Of a stretch of 5,921 nt of DNA, positions 1-5,786 are shown in pieces. The notes under the pieces are model-generated. The model saw only the letters and a list, made by a program, of their open reading frames with translations. It searched no databases and was not told the origin of the DNA. Source of the DNA: Prevotellaceae bacterium (GTDB lineage: Bacteria; Bacteroidota; Bacteroidia; Bacteroidales; UBA932); contig JAIRXY010000053.1 in NCBI GenBank assembly GCA_031268055.1, positions 1-5,921 on the forward strand, read 5' to 3'. Position 1 is the first letter of the stretch. Every line of letters begins with the position of its first letter. The position numbers and the translations under genes were made by a program.

Positions 1-219
1 AACCAGCTGCTGACCAACGAAGCCGACGGCGATACTTTTGAGGTACAGTCCAAGCAGCTGACCTACTCGGCCAGACGGGAGGTTGACTACCAGAATCAGG
101 ATTTGGAAACCTGCATATTTTTTGACGTCAAAAATCTAAAGCTGCTCAAAGGCGCCTACACGGTAGAGGTGTACATTGACGGAAATTTGAGCGGAAGCGG
201 ACAGCTCTTGTTGAAGTAA
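1..219 (+). CDS. C-terminal fragment of an unrecognised protein (5' end outside window)
   Basis: Frame 1 is open from the first base to a TAA at 217-219, giving the last 72 residues of a protein whose start lies upstream of the window. I cannot name the family. The tail looks like a small beta-rich domain: alternating hydrophobic residues, then a motif of the form LLKGAYTVEVYIDG followed by GSGQLLLK at the very end. This ending (L..G.Y.VE.Y.DG..xG...L.LK) resembles beta-sandwich endings I associate with uncharacterised Bacteroidota proteins, but I cannot assign a function from it. There is no transmembrane segment in the visible part. The gene converges on the minus-strand gene ending at 234, leaving 14 bp between the two stops and no convincing terminator. 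That this is a real coding end is supported by the uninterrupted frame and protein-like composition; the family is unknown. Confidence 0.7.
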   Translation, partial: NQLLTNEADGDTFEVQSKQLTYSARREVDYQNQDLETCIFFDVKNLKLLKGAYTVEVYIDGNLSGSGQLLLK

Positions 220-233
220 AAGCGACCCCGCCG

Positions 234-731
234 CTACACCTCCAAGCTTGCCAGCAGCGGATTGTATTTGAGCTTGTCGGTAACGGCAATGCACGCCAGC
301 ACGTCGGGAATAGCGCGAATGGCCGTGCAGAGCGCCGCCAGATCGTCGTTTGGCAAGGCGTCGGGAATTTTCAGCAGGTAGTCTACGTGCCCCAGCTCTT
401 TGATGAGCGCCTCGCCGCTCTGCCTATTTGTAATCAGAATGTAGGTGCGGTGCAGGTCGCTGCCTGTGGCGTGAAAAACCGCAAATTGCCGCGTTTCTTC
501 GGACTTGTCGACGCTCAGCAAGGTGTGCTGTTGCGGCTTGTTCGGCTCTCTGCCGCTCAAATTGTAGCGGTGAATAAAGTCGAGGCTCAGAGCACGGTTG
601 AGCAGCCACGCCATGCGCGTTTCGGGCTCTGTGGAGCGAATGGCCAGCAGCGAGAAGTTGACCTCGTCCTCCGTGAGACCTTTCATTTTTATGGCTCTGC
701 CTTTTTTTGTCGATTCTATTCTTTTTGCCAT
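234..731 (-). CDS. IPExxxVDY family protein (function unknown)
   Basis: This 165-residue protein fits the small, uncharacterised IPExxxVDY family of Bacteroidota, whose members are about 150-170 residues. The features seen are a basic N-terminus, the block NFSLLAI at 25-31, then R.AWLLN at 39-45, the signature GHVDYLLKI at 114-122, and a C-terminal helix-like segment with AIRAIPDVLACIAV at 137-150. The IPE part of the name motif is not literal here (IKELGHVDY). There is no signal peptide or membrane helix, so it should be cytoplasmic. I know of no established function; elsewhere in the phylum I recall the gene near rnc and pyruvate kinase, which are not in this window. The first ATG (729-731) is chosen because homologues tend to begin with a short basic stretch; Met16 (684-686) is a possible alternative. 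It follows tsaC by 57 bp on the same strand, with no promoter seen between them, so co-transcription is likely. Confidence 0.75.
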   Translation of the reverse strand: MAKRIESTKKGRAIKMKGLTEDEVNFSLLAIRSTEPETRMAWLLNRALSLDFIHRYNLSGREPNKPQQHTLLSVDKSEETRQFAVFHATGSDLHRTYILITNRQSGEALIKELGHVDYLLKIPDALPNDDLAALCTAIRAIPDVLACIAVTDKLKYNPLLASLEV

Positions 732-747
732 TTTCTGAATTTATGTT

Positions 748-771
748 GTGCGCAGCGCCGTACAAGCGCAC
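748..771 (-). other. Intercistronic hairpin between tsaC and the IPExxxVDY gene
   Basis: In the 57-bp gap between the tsaC stop (789) and the next start (731), GTGCGC at 748-753 is the inverted complement of GCGCAC at 766-771. In the minus-strand transcript this gives a 6-bp GC-rich stem with a 12-nt loop (754-765). It is followed by CATAAATTCAG and then the ATG, with no T-run, so it does not look like an intrinsic terminator. It could be an mRNA-stability or processing element, or a chance palindrome. Only the complementarity is seen; any role is inferred. Confidence 0.3.
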
Positions 772-788
772 GAGCTGCTACATTTGCC

Positions 789-1346
789 TCATCTGATAAC
801 CTTAACTCGCCCGTCCGGATCAAGGCGAATAATTCCGGAGGGTTTGCGCGTGGGCTGCCCTTCCCACGCCACGCTGACCTGCACGTCTACGCTTTGCCGC
901 ACGGCGCTGGCTACCTCGGCAAGCGTGCGCGGGGCGGTTGCCCCCGAAACATTTGCCGACGTTGAAACAATAGGCCGCCCCAAGCCGCGGATAATTTTTT
1001 TGCAAAACAAGTGGTTGGCAACACGGATGGCAACGCTACCGTCAGCCGCGCATACGCCGTTGGCCAAGCCCACGCCGTCGCGGTAAATAATGGTTTGCGG
1101 CGTGCTGCTCAGGCGCACAATGTCCCACGCAGGCTTGGGCGCTTCGCGCACGTGGCGGCTTAACATTTCCTCGCCGTCCACCAGCACAATCAGGCTTTTT
1201 GCATCAGAGCGCTGCTTAACGGCAAAAATTTTTGCAACGGCAGCTTCGTTGGTAGCGTCGCACCCCAGCCCCCACAGCGTGTCGGTGGGGTAAAGCATAA
1301 TGCAGCCCTTGCGAAGCGCCTCAACAATTTGTTCTATATCTTCCAT
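789..1346 (-). CDS. tsaC: L-threonylcarbamoyladenylate synthase (TsaC/Sua5/YrdC family)
   Basis: This enzyme condenses L-threonine, bicarbonate and ATP into threonylcarbamoyl-AMP. TsaD and its partners then transfer the group to A37 of ANN-decoding tRNAs as t6A, in the cytoplasm. The 185-residue protein is a complete single YrdC domain and lacks the extra C-terminal Sua5 domain. Family motifs appear in order: LYPTDTLWGLGCDATN at 18-33, the basic substrate-binding block K44-Q-R46 with K50 in AVKQRSDAKSL, TIIYRDGVGLA at 85-95, AIRVANHLFC at 106-115, RPIVSTSANVSG at 124-135, and KPSGIIRLDPDG at 168-179. All expected core residues seem present, so the gene should be functional. The ATG at 1344-1346 gives the normal family N-terminus (MEDIEQIVEALRKG). 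It has no Shine-Dalgarno sequence, as is usual in this phylum. It lies 114 bp downstream of the substrate-binding protein gene and 57 bp upstream of the IPExxxVDY gene. t6A synthesis is normally essential, so this is a housekeeping gene. Confidence 0.96.
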   Translation of the reverse strand: MEDIEQIVEALRKGCIMLYPTDTLWGLGCDATNEAAVAKIFAVKQRSDAKSLIVLVDGEEMLSRHVREAPKPAWDIVRLSSTPQTIIYRDGVGLANGVCAADGSVAIRVANHLFCKKIIRGLGRPIVSTSANVSGATAPRTLAEVASAVRQSVDVQVSVAWEGQPTRKPSGIIRLDPDGRVKVIR

Positions 1347-1460
1347 ACGTAAATATACTCAGTAGCGCAAAATAAATAATTTGTAATGGCTGCGATTTCG
1401 TTAAATATCTGTCCCCACATTCCTCCTTAACGCCGTTATAGCCTGCTTATTTCACATCCC

Positions 1461-2570
1461 TTAATCATTCCCCAGCAGGCGGTAGTAAGTGAGCGTATCG
1501 TTGGGGAGCAGGCTGGGATGAAGGATTTTGATTATATCTTTCAGAATGAGGTGAGGATTTACCGTCCCCGACTCAAAAAAATCGCTGCCGCCCTGCGGAC
1601 TTACGCGGGCAGTGCTGTTGTATACGTTGCCGCGCCGAAACGCAGGGATGTCCTCCACCAGCTTGTGCATGGCGCGCAGCTCGCTTAGCGTTTTTGCCAG
1701 CCCTACGTTAATCCATACGTCGGCTGCTTGAGCGCTGCTGTACGCCTGCTCTATGCTTATGGGGTAGCTGTCGCGCTGGCTGCGCAGCTTTATCACGCTT
1801 TCGCCGCCGGCGTCGTTCAGCAGCTGCGCAACGTTACCCAGCGCGCCCGGCACAAACCACGCATCGCTCCAGGGGGAGTTGAGCAGCGTTTTTGTTTTTG
1901 GAACGGCCGCGGCAACAACCAACGCCTTCAGCGCTTCGTAGGAGGTGGCAACTTGCGTAAACTTTTCGATGGCCTGCTGTTCGCTCCCAAAAAGCGCGGC
2001 AAAGGCAACAGCCCATTCAGCTTTGCCAAGCGGGTGATGCTCCGTATATTCGCCAATGTACATCACCTTTAGGCCTAACTCCTCCAGCTTTGCGGCGGTG
2101 GCAGAAAACTCTCCTGCAATGCCGTAGGCAAAGATTAGGTCGGGTTGCAGCGCGAGAATTTTTTCTATGTTGAGGGTTTTGTCGTACCCTACATCGCTGA
2201 TGGCTCCGGCGTTGTAGGCCACCTGCATGAGCGAATCGTAGAGGTGCCCCGCCCCCGAAACGCCAACAATGCGCTCCGCCTGCCCAATGAAGCGGAGAAA
2301 TGCAACGTGCGTGGTAGACATGCAGATAACGCGCTTGGGCGGCGTGTCGCTCAGCGCGTAGCGGTAGGCAAGATCTTTTGAGTTCTGAAAGGGATTGAGT
2401 ACGATGAGCGTTTTTGTGCCGCCGCTCGTGTCAATGCAGAAGCCGTTGGCGTAGCGCGGCGTGTAGAAGCTGCCCTGAGGCTTGCTGTCCGTAACCTGAT
2501 GTCCGCAAGCCCACGCACAGAGCGCCACCGCGAGGTATACAGCGAACCTGAAAAGAAAGGTATTTGTCAT
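1461..2570 (-). CDS. Periplasmic substrate-binding lipoprotein of a BtuF/FhuD-type metal-chelate ABC importer
   Basis: This 369-residue protein belongs to the class III (TroA/BtuF-like) substrate-binding proteins that deliver vitamin B12, haem or iron-siderophore complexes to an ABC importer. The N-terminus is a signal peptide with a hydrophobic core at 5-19 and a probable lipobox ending A-W-A-C22, so it is predicted to be lipid-anchored at Cys22. The first lobe has RVICMSTTHVAFLRFIGQ at 80-97 followed by IVGVSGA; IEKILALQPDLIFAYG at 135-150 is the typical end of that lobe, before the long connecting helix. The second lobe has FVPGALGNVAQLLNDAGG at 239-256. The ending NPHLILKDIIKILHP at 338-352 is the usual terminus of Bacteroidota members. 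The ligand cannot be read from the sequence. No permease or ATPase gene lies beside it: upstream is a divergent gene and 114 bp downstream is tsaC. It is therefore an orphan component here. The ATG at 2568-2570 gives an intact signal peptide. Confidence 0.88.
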   Translation of the reverse strand: MTNTFLFRFAVYLAVALCAWACGHQVTDSKPQGSFYTPRYANGFCIDTSGGTKTLIVLNPFQNSKDLAYRYALSDTPPKRVICMSTTHVAFLRFIGQAERIVGVSGAGHLYDSLMQVAYNAGAISDVGYDKTLNIEKILALQPDLIFAYGIAGEFSATAAKLEELGLKVMYIGEYTEHHPLGKAEWAVAFAALFGSEQQAIEKFTQVATSYEALKALVVAAAVPKTKTLLNSPWSDAWFVPGALGNVAQLLNDAGGESVIKLRSQRDSYPISIEQAYSSAQAADVWINVGLAKTLSELRAMHKLVEDIPAFRRGNVYNSTARVSPQGGSDFFESGTVNPHLILKDIIKILHPSLLPNDTLTYYRLLGND

Positions 2571-2712
2571 TTGTTTTTCGTTTCTTTTTTTGCCTTTTCA
2601 TTTTATGTGATAAAAGTACTGCTTGTTCTTCAATTGTTGTATAGCGCGGCGATGGTTTAGCAGACTTTAATTATTTGTTAGCGGCAATGCGCTGTCATCA
2701 TCTGTTTTTTTG

Positions 2713-2720
2713 TACCTTTG
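2713..2720 (+). promoter_or_regulatory. Bacteroidota-type promoter (-7 element) for the HU-SPOR gene
   Basis: TACCTTTG at 2713-2720 matches the Bacteroidota sigma-ABfr -7 consensus TAnnTTTG exactly. I find no clear TTTG-like -33 element at the usual 19-21 bp spacing; that stretch is around 2688-2693. Transcription would start near 2726-2728, leaving an AT-rich leader of about 30 nt without a Shine-Dalgarno sequence before the ATG at 2759. An 8-bp palindrome, TACATGTA (2730-2737), sits just after the predicted start point and could be an operator or chance. The position of this promoter argues against the in-frame upstream Met codons at 2675 and 2687. Confidence 0.6.
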
Positions 2721-2758
2721 AGAAATATATACATGTAATCTTTATAAAGCATAATTAT

Positions 2759-4240
2759 ATGATTAGCAATTATTTATGGAAATTCATAGAGAATAATCTC
2801 CGAGTTATTATTCCTAACATCGGAGCATTTCTGAGAAAAAATAATGCCAATACTTCTTTTGAAGCGCCCATAATTTTTAGCCCTTTCTTGCGCTTCAACG
2901 ACGGATTGCTGGAGACTCTCGTAGCCGCAGAGGAGCATATTACCAAAGAAGCAGCAACCGAGAAGGTACGCGACTTTATACAAGATATGCTAAAAGCTAT
3001 TGCCGGAAAGCGGTCGTTTTATGTTGAAAAGTTAGGGGTGTTTTATCAAGATGAGCGGGGCGCTGTACAGTTTATTTACGCCGAAACAGAGAGCGACGGA
3101 AATCGCAAGTTTAACGAAATAATGGCAAAAGCTGGGGCCTCCAACGTTCCTCTCTTGGAAAGCGAAGAAAATGAATTTAAAGTTCATGAAGCACAGAATA
3201 TTACGGATGAAAAACCGATAGAAAAAGCCGCAGAAGAAGAGCAAGGGAAGCCGACGGAGAAAGCAGCAGCGGATAAACCGATGAGCGTTGCCGATGAGCA
3301 GGACGGCGAAGCGCAAGAAGGAATAGATGAAAAGCATCATCGTACTGTCGCAAATGCCGAAAGTAACGGCTCGCCGCATGACATTGCAAAAGAAAAGGCG
3401 CAGCAGCTCAACGCCGCAAACAACTCATTGGAGCGATGGATGGAGAAGCGGAAAAACGACGCTGCAAAGCGGCCGGAAGAAATAACGCCGCCGGAAGAAA
3501 ATACGAAAGGAGAAGAAGAAAAACCGGATAATGCTCACCCCGCACCGGATGTACAGGAGGAAGCTGCCCCAGCTGCGGACGAAAAAACGAATGACGAACA
3601 ACAGGAACAGGCAGAGCAGGAGCTTAAACGTCGTCGTCAGGAGGCAATAGAGCGTGCGTTGGCTGAGAAAACACGTAAGATGCAGGAAAGATTGGAGGAA
3701 GATGCTCTCCAAAAAAGGCAACAGACATCATCATCATCGCCCGAAGATAACGGCGCTCCATTTACGCCCGGAACATGGGAAGAAGATGTGATGGGAAGAA
3801 GAAAATCATCGAACTATGGAGCGTGGATTTTCTTAGTTGCTATGCTATTTGTTTTTGTAGCAGGTGCGCTAACTCTTCTGTACTGGACTCCCATATCCGA
3901 TTTCTTTAGCAAGAAAGACAAGCCTGAAGTTGAGTATAAGCAGCCACCTCTGCCGGTTTCACCGCCGGTGCAGACAAATAACCCTCAAAATACCCCTGCC
4001 GCCGCGCCTGCTCGTCAACCGGAAGCTTACTACATAGTTGCCGCCGCATTTAACCTTGAAAGCACTGCGCTCGCTTTCTCTAAAAAGCTGTACGAAACAA
4101 AAAAAGTAAGGTCGGAGGTTGTAGCGACGTCCGATGGCAAGTTTGCCGTCAGCTTAAACAGGTACGGCAGCCTGAACGCTGCCCGAAAAGACGTTAACCT
4201 GTACAAGAAGCGGCACGGCAACGTTTGGATAGCATACTAA
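2759..4240 (+). CDS. HU-CCDC81-type / single-TM / SPOR domain protein (cell-envelope, likely septal)
   Basis: This 493-residue protein has four parts. Residues 1-110 are two tandem HU-related domains of the prokaryotic CCDC81 kind: IPNIGAFLRKN near 18-28 and KLGVFYQDERGAVQF near 91-105 correspond to the HU strand motif (G-x-F followed by the arm). Residues 131-345 are a charged, Glu/Lys/Ala-rich low-complexity region that becomes a probable coiled coil near 282-322. Residues 355-376 are one hydrophobic helix (AWIFLVAMLFVFVAGALTLLYW), preceded by R347-R348-K349, which predicts the N-terminus inside. A Pro/Gln-rich linker then leads to a SPOR domain at about 422-493 (AYYIVAAAFN...NVWIAY). SPOR domains bind glycan strands stripped of stem peptides at the division septum, so the C-terminus should be periplasmic. 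Whether these HU domains bind DNA or protein is not known from the sequence. The ATG at 2759 is chosen because the HU fold begins there and the promoter lies at 2713-2720; the frame stays open upstream, to a Met at 2675. The gene is followed by a terminator at 4291-4320. Confidence 0.9.
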   Translation: MISNYLWKFIENNLRVIIPNIGAFLRKNNANTSFEAPIIFSPFLRFNDGLLETLVAAEEHITKEAATEKVRDFIQDMLKAIAGKRSFYVEKLGVFYQDERGAVQFIYAETESDGNRKFNEIMAKAGASNVPLLESEENEFKVHEAQNITDEKPIEKAAEEEQGKPTEKAAADKPMSVADEQDGEAQEGIDEKHHRTVANAESNGSPHDIAKEKAQQLNAANNSLERWMEKRKNDAAKRPEEITPPEENTKGEEEKPDNAHPAPDVQEEAAPAADEKTNDEQQEQAEQELKRRRQEAIERALAEKTRKMQERLEEDALQKRQQTSSSSPEDNGAPFTPGTWEEDVMGRRKSSNYGAWIFLVAMLFVFVAGALTLLYWTPISDFFSKKDKPEVEYKQPPLPVSPPVQTNNPQNTPAAAPARQPEAYYIVAAAFNLESTALAFSKKLYETKKVRSEVVATSDGKFAVSLNRYGSLNAARKDVNLYKKRHGNVWIAY

Positions 4241-4290
4241 AAAACCGTAAGAATCGGCAAAAGCAGCATGAATCTTTTTGGCTTCAACAC

Positions 4291-4320
4291 AAATCGCTTG
4301 TTTCGCACAGGCGATTTTTT
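4291..4320 (+). terminator. Intrinsic-terminator-like hairpin after the HU-SPOR gene, abutting the metallopeptidase start
   Basis: Bases 4291-4301 (AAATCGCTTGT) pair with 4307-4317 (ACAGGCGATTT). This forms an 11-bp stem with one U-G wobble (4298/4310) and a 5-nt loop, TTCGC (4302-4306). A run of six T covers 4315-4320, with three of them beyond the stem and three on its last pairs. It lies 50 bp after the HU-SPOR stop at 4240 and is the natural terminator for that gene. It ends just before the ATG at 4322, so it might instead act as an attenuator or leader hairpin for the metallopeptidase gene. The structure was read by hand; no folding energy was computed. Confidence 0.65.
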
Positions 4321-4321
4321 G

Positions 4322-4906
4322 ATGGAAAAACACGACGGCAACAAGCGCTCGCTGTTTCACAAGGAGGTGGGAGAAATAGTGTACACCAAAGTGAAGCGCA
4401 GCCGCAGCATTCGTATTGCGCTACGCCCGGGCAAGCCGGTGAGCGTAACGCTGCCGTACTATGCCAGCTACGCCGAGGCCGATAATCTGGTATGCGAAAA
4501 AATGGAGTGGATAAAGGAGGAGCTGCAAAAAATCAGGGAGTATGAGCAGCGCCGCCAGCATTTTTCGGAGGAGGATATTGAACGCTTTCGCAGGCAGGCA
4601 AACCAGCTTCTGCCCAAAAGAGTAGCAACGTTGGCGGCACGGCACGGATTTTCCTACAACAAGATATCAATTAAAAACATCCACTCGCGCTGGGGCAGCT
4701 GCTCGGTGCAAAACAACCTCAACTTTAGCATTTACCTCATGCACCTGCCGGACGACTTGGTCGATTACGTAATTCTGCATGAGCTGTGCCACACGGTACA
4801 TAAAAACCACGGCCCCAACTTCTGGGCGCTAATGGACGCTGTGACCGGCGGCAAGGCGCGGCAGCTGGCCATGCTCATGCGGAAGTATAGCGCGCGAATG
4901 TTTTAG
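4322..4906 (+). CDS. YgjP-type (DUF45/SprT-like) zinc metallopeptidase
   Basis: This cytoplasmic protein of 194 residues has the YgjP-like metallopeptidase fold related to SprT/WLM zinc proteases. The early block KVKRSRSIRIALRPG (23-37) and P-x(n)-A..LV..K.EWI (45-64) are the family's N-terminal beta part. IHSRWGSCS at 120-128 is the conserved RWGS element. The zinc site is HELCH at 153-157 (H153, E154, H157), followed by H163 in NHGPNFW as the likely third ligand. All the key residues are present. The natural substrate is not known for this family; YgjP is sometimes linked to DNA-protein crosslink or nucleotide enzymes by similarity only. The start is uncertain. An in-frame ATG at 4268 would add 18 residues, but that stretch is the terminator hairpin. 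A GTG at 4379 has AAGGAGG 11 nt upstream. I prefer 4322 because homologues have about 10-15 residues before this first block. The 3' end overlaps the convergent gene by 4 bp. Confidence 0.88.
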   Translation: MEKHDGNKRSLFHKEVGEIVYTKVKRSRSIRIALRPGKPVSVTLPYYASYAEADNLVCEKMEWIKEELQKIREYEQRRQHFSEEDIERFRRQANQLLPKRVATLAARHGFSYNKISIKNIHSRWGSCSVQNNLNFSIYLMHLPDDLVDYVILHELCHTVHKNHGPNFWALMDAVTGGKARQLAMLMRKYSARMF

Positions 4907-5784
4907 CCTTGCTCCGGCGGAGATGCCTCCCTGCTGAGAATTTTTATGGCCGCCTTTACTTTTTTTGCAAGCTCGTGCTGCTCGGTAAACGTAAAAACAT
5001 GCTGCAACGCTTCGGCCATGTTAAGGAGGTGCTTTTGGTTACTACAGACACTCAGGTATTTGTGCTGGCTGCTTTCGCTTATCCGGTTTTGGTTGACAAC
5101 TATCTCCACCTGCTGCTTGCCCAGCGCCTGCCCCTGAAAGAACGGGTAAATGTAGAATAGCGAACGCCCATCGTCGTAGTACTCGTCGAGGTAGGCCAGC
5201 ACGATGTTATACGGCATGTCGAGACCCTTGATGGGCAGCTCTAACTTCTCGGCCACGCAAAGGTAGAGGGTAGAGAGCGCAACGCTATTGCCCATTTTGC
5301 TTTGCAGCAGGTTGTCTATGAGAAATAGCTGGGGGTCGGTGTCGGGCTGCGAGGCGTTGTTGCAAAATTGGTACTTGTCAAACAGCACCTTGTTGATGAT
5401 GCTTACCTTTTCCAGCGCGGTGAGGTAGGGGTTGAGCTCTATCCATATATCCTTGTAAATGCTGTCGATGGCCTGCGCAATAGGCTCGTAGGCAATGTTG
5501 GGGTGCAGCAGCTTTGCCATGTAGTAGGCGCCAGGGAGCAGCTCCGCTGCGCCGGTATTTACCCACTCCCTGAGCTTTTGCAGCGTAACGCTGCTTTTAA
5601 TTTGCCCAATGACGTGCTCTATGCGCGCCAGCGGCAGCTCTTCAAAGCACTCATGCCACGCCCGCTCAAGGTCGGGAATGATGCTCTCGCCCTTGGAGCA
5701 GAGCTGATTTATGGCTACCGATACAATTTCGTTATCGCTGTCATCCAGCAGGTTGATGAGCGACGCTACTTCTCCTTTTTGCAT
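4903..5784 (-). CDS. SirB1-like transglutaminase-fold protein (Transglut_core2), probably non-catalytic
   Basis: This protein of 293 residues has a helical N-terminal half (about 4-75) that looks like HEAT-type repeats (SLINLLDDSDNEIVSVAINQ, then SIIPDLERAW). A SirB1-type transglutaminase-like core follows at about 85-235. The core signature is GNSVALSTLYLCVAEKLELP at 165-184, followed by GLDMPYNIVLAYLDE at 187-201 and FYIYPFFQGQALG at 210-222. In transglutaminases the site is Cys-His-Asp. Here the usual His (in P-x-HF) is Asn193, and the Asp of the I-D-P-F-like motif is Tyr213, so catalysis seems unlikely. The E. coli SirB1 family is also believed to be degenerate, and its biochemical role is unsettled. 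A last helical segment (about 250-285) resembles the tail seen in the family. The ATG at 5782-5784 starts 2 nt after the upstream phosphorylase stop, which implies coupled translation; the frame is open further upstream to 5886, but that stretch is the phosphorylase read out of frame. Confidence 0.8.
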   Translation of the reverse strand: MQKGEVASLINLLDDSDNEIVSVAINQLCSKGESIIPDLERAWHECFEELPLARIEHVIGQIKSSVTLQKLREWVNTGAAELLPGAYYMAKLLHPNIAYEPIAQAIDSIYKDIWIELNPYLTALEKVSIINKVLFDKYQFCNNASQPDTDPQLFLIDNLLQSKMGNSVALSTLYLCVAEKLELPIKGLDMPYNIVLAYLDEYYDDGRSLFYIYPFFQGQALGKQQVEIVVNQNRISESSQHKYLSVCSNQKHLLNMAEALQHVFTFTEQHELAKKVKAAIKILSREASPPEQG

Positions 5785-5786
5785 TG

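Noticed and set aside
221..235. Small inverted repeat AGCG/CGCT between the two convergent genes at 219 and 234, considered as a terminator.
   Set aside because: The stem is only 4 bp and the T-run on the minus side is short; it also overlaps the 234-731 coding end.
387..965. Long open plus-strand frame of 192 codons across the IPExxxVDY and tsaC genes.
   Set aside because: It lies antisense to two recognised genes, spans both of them, and its translation is Arg/Cys/Ala-rich with no family resemblance.
1368..1375. Possible -7 element for tsaC on the minus strand (TTATTTTG).
   Set aside because: It mismatches the A of TAnnTTTG, has no -33 partner that I can see, and lies in AT-rich DNA where such matches occur by chance.
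1334..1420. A 28-codon minus-strand ORF preceded by AAGGAGGA and ending over the first codons of tsaC, which could be a leader peptide.
   Set aside because: The Shine-Dalgarno-like run touches the ATG with only one base between, too close to act on it. The peptide has no recognisable character, and the phylum rarely uses such sites.
1428..1438. Short palindrome TAACGCCGTTA in the gap between the substrate-binding protein gene and tsaC.
   Set aside because: With a single central base it cannot form a hairpin of useful size, there is no T-run for a terminator, and I know no operator of this sequence.
3032..3721. Two antisense open frames of about 100 codons opposite the HU-SPOR gene, rich in Phe and Leu.
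   Set aside because: They mirror the Glu/Lys-rich codons of the coding strand (GAA/AAG read backwards give Phe/Leu), a normal shadow effect; no start context or family match.
3186..3740. Glu/Lys/Ala-rich segment of the HU-SPOR gene and its short TCA repeat (Ser codons) considered as a DNA repeat array.
   Set aside because: No unit repeats at fixed spacing on the DNA level; it is compositional bias of a charged linker.
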